Source of the DNA: CALKCV01 sp964609515 | GTDB taxonomy: Bacteria > Cyanobacteriota > Cyanobacteriia > Cyanobacteriales > Microcoleaceae | Direction: 5' to 3' | NCBI GenBank assembly: GCA_964609515.1 | Contig: CAZSTZ010000001.1 | Coordinates: 51,271 to 115,270, forward strand | Length of the DNA stretch: 64,000 nucleotides | In this document: positions 61,871-64,000 of the stretch, piece by piece | Layout of the letters: each line of letters opens with the position of its first letter | Position numbering within the stretch: position 1 is the first letter of the stretch | Position numbers and translations under genes: made by a program | Notes under the pieces: generated by a model | The model's database searches: none | Told to the model about the DNA's origin: nothing | The model's input: only the letters and a program-made list of their open reading frames with translations

Positions 61871-63552
61871 ATGCAAGCAACAGCACAAAAACCATCCAGT
61901 CTAAACTATCTCAATACTGCTAACAAAAACCTCCGCCAAGGGAATTTTACCGAAGCAGTTGCCAACTATAAAAAGGCAATCGAACTGAATCCAAAATCCT
62001 CAGTAGCTCATCATAATTTGGGGGAAGCTTTAGCAAAAATTGGCGATTTAGAATCGGCTAGCGAAGCATACAAAAAAGCCATAGAATTAAATCCTAACTC
62101 CCCTTGGTCTTACTCTAATTTAGGAGAAATTCTCTACCAATTAGGCAATCTGGAAGAAGCAATTAATTGTTTTCAAACAGCCATACAACTCAACCCAGAT
62201 TTTCCCAGTTTTTACAACAATTTAGGATTGGTTTTAGCCAAGCAAGGCAAATTCGAGGATGCCGTTTCTGCCTATCAAAAAGTTTTAGAAAACGACAGCA
62301 ATAATGCCTCTGCTTATCATCATTTTGGCGAGGCATTATCCGCACAAAAAGAGTGGGATAAAGCTACCGAAGCACATACTAAAGCTATTGAAATAAATCC
62401 CTATTTCTCCGAATATCATTTAGGTTTGGCCAAGGCTTTAGAAAACGAGAATAAATTAGAGGAAGCTATTAGCAGCTATCGGCGGGCGATCGCTCTAAAT
62501 CCCAACTCCGGCGAAGCTTATTTTCACTTAGGAGTAAATCTGACTAAATCTCAAAAATGGGAGGAATCTATCGAGGCATTAGAAAAGGCAATAAATCTCG
62601 ATATCGACACCGCCGAAGTTCATCACCACTTAGCAGCATCTTTAGTACAACTTCAACGGTGGGATGAAGCAATAGAAAGTTACCGCGATGCCCTAGAAAT
62701 TAATCCAAATTCCGCAGCAGTTCGCCATCAATTAGCTTACGCTTTATCTCGACTTCAAAAGTGGGAAGAAGCCATAGAAGAATATCGGCAAGTTCTCAAA
62801 ATAAACCCGAAATCTGCCGTGGTTTACGACCAATTGGGGCAGGTGTTTGCGAAGTTGCAAAAGTGGGATGATGCTATCGAAAATTATCAAAAAGCAACGG
62901 AATTACAACCGGACAAAACTCAATATCATCTCCACTTGCAAGAGGTATTAGCCAAACGAAAAGAACTCAACCAAACCGTAGCCGGTTCCCATTTAAAATT
63001 AGCAGAAACTATGGAACAACAAGGGTTAATTGATGAGGCAGTGATGGCTTATCGGCGGGTTTTAACTCTCAATCCTAATTCTCCCGATGTTTATCATAAA
63101 TTAGGATATGCTTTGGGAAGAATCGAACGGTGGGATGAGGCTATTTCTGCTTACCGTCAAGCTTTGGAATTGCATCCCAATTCGGCAGCGGTTCACTATC
63201 ATTTGGGGGAAGCTTTGGTTAATTTGGGATTGGAAGAACAGGCGATCGCTTCTTACGAAAAAGCCGTCGAACTCAAACCAGATTATAAAACTGCTTACCA
63301 AGCTTTGGAGAAGTTGCTAGGAAAAAAAAAGGGAACCTCGATGAAGTAATTCCCTATTATCGGAAGGCAATAAAGATAAATCCAACTAATCCTTGGATTT
63401 ATCAATCTTTGGGGGAGTTACTATCGGTTAAAGGCGAGTGGGATGAGGCGGCGGTTTGTTTCCAAAAAGCGATCGACCTCCAGGGAATTAATTCCCATCT
63501 TTGGTTTTATCGCAATTTGGGGGAAGCTTTGATGGCCCGCTCCACTTCGTAA
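61871..63552 (+). pseudogene. TPR repeat protein interrupted by a frameshift at an A9 tract
   Basis: As sequenced the gene ends at 63349 after 492 residues of about 14 TPRs (QKWEEAIEEYRQVLKINPK type). The stop follows directly after a run of nine A (63322-63330). With one more A the frame continues as GKKKGNLDEVIPYYRKAIKI, two more TPRs, to TAA at 63550-63552. So this is a frameshifted gene, an assembly error in a homopolymer, or a slippage-controlled gene. Even the extended form stops at a repeat block without the glycosyltransferase domain carried by related TPR genes at 14237 and 35439, so the 3' part may also be lost. Confidence 0.8.
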
Positions 63553-63604
63553 GCGTAAAAATACGGAGACTATGTAAAACTACGCAGACGAGGCGATCGC
63601 GATC

Positions 63605-64000
63605 GGAAAGTTTGAGAGCTCAGAAACCCGGTTGGCAAAAAACCGGGTTTCTCGACCGTATCTAGCGATCGCCCCCTCCCCCACGTGAAACCGGGAATAT
63701 TGCCAACCCGGTTTCTTAGAACTTCCACGACCCACGTGAAACCGGGAATATTACCAACCCGGTTTCTTACAACCCCCATCTCCCACGTGAAACCGGGAAT
63801 ATTACCAACCCGGTTTCTTAGAACTTCCTGGAGATGCCGGGAGACCTAAGAAACCTGGTTTTTTTAAAAAACCAGGTTTCTGCCGTGGGAGTAAGTTTGT
63901 AGTTGCCAAGCGTGAAACCGGGAATATTGCCAACCCGGTTTCTTAGAACTTCCATCGCCCAGCAGAAACCGGGTTTTTTACCAACCCGGTTTCTTACAAC
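63605..64000. repeat. Palindromic repeat cluster, second copy of the 19262-19590 block
   Basis: An AAACCCGGTTGGCAAAAAACCGGG hairpin (63622-63652), then from 63682 four copies of the 51-base GTGAAACCGGGAATATT(G/A)CC unit and the unique TGGAGATGCCGGGAGACC segment with the AAACCTGGTTT hairpin, matching the 19 kb block almost base for base in the same direction. The block runs off the window end. No gene is visible after 63552. Confidence 0.95.

Overview
The window looks like part of a draft genome of a filamentous cyanobacterium, most likely an Oscillatoriales (Microcoleus/Oscillatoria-like). This is inferred from abundant HIP1 sites (GCGATCGC), dense families of short dispersed palindromes (AAACCCGGTTTCTT, GGGAATGGGGAAT, GTAGGTTGGGTGGAG, TTAACAATTAACAATT types) and long TPR-glycosyltransferase fusions. 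No identity search could be run. Three 100-base N runs (23015-23114, 36443-36542, 37910-38009) are scaffold gaps, two of them in tandem repeats.

Layout. 1-8.5 kb is mixed chromosome: the 3' end of an ASCH-like protein, an MFS transporter, a HEPN-protein pair, a GT2 polyprenyl-phosphate-type glycosyltransferase beside a UPF0104 flippase-like membrane protein, an NlpC/P60 peptidase, a beta-lactamase-like serine hydrolase, tRNA-Ser(GCU) and a patatin phospholipase. 9.4-19.3 kb alternates two small RTX calcium-binding proteins with two long TPR-glycosyltransferase proteins (GT61; double GT2). 19.5-53.3 kb is a surface-glycan modification island: GT4, GT2, GT61, GT92-like, STELLO-like and GT11-like glycosyltransferases, many SAM methyltransferases (three FkbM modules in one protein) and a run of large modular PAPS-type sulfotransferases (22.8-33.3 kb). 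54-59 kb adds a sulfotransferase with a huge coiled coil and another GT4. 59-61.8 kb is a patch of small toxin/antitoxin-like genes: two UPF0175 proteins, a papain-fold toxin candidate with a possible immunity partner, and a nucleotidyltransferase operon. 61.9-63.6 kb is a TPR gene broken at an A9 tract, followed by a repeat cluster nearly identical to one at 19.3 kb.

How it may work together. The island appears able to build and decorate (sulfate, O-methyl, fucosylate) a complex extracellular glycan or glycoprotein. The thread tying the genes together is an apparently undescribed beta-rich accessory domain of about 100 residues (pattern: GW-[IVL]-hydrophobic ... PDV/RPDV ... P ... SGF/ARF ... 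A-x-[FL]-x-D/E-G). I count at least 12 copies in 8 genes (one of them split by an assembly gap), placed between sulfotransferase, methyltransferase, glycosyltransferase and coiled-coil modules, and once almost alone. Acceptor and export genes (Wzx/Wzy, ABC or type I secretion) are not in the window; the two RTX proteins are possible secreted acceptors. Several dispersed repeats lie in frame inside enzyme genes and encode linker peptides.
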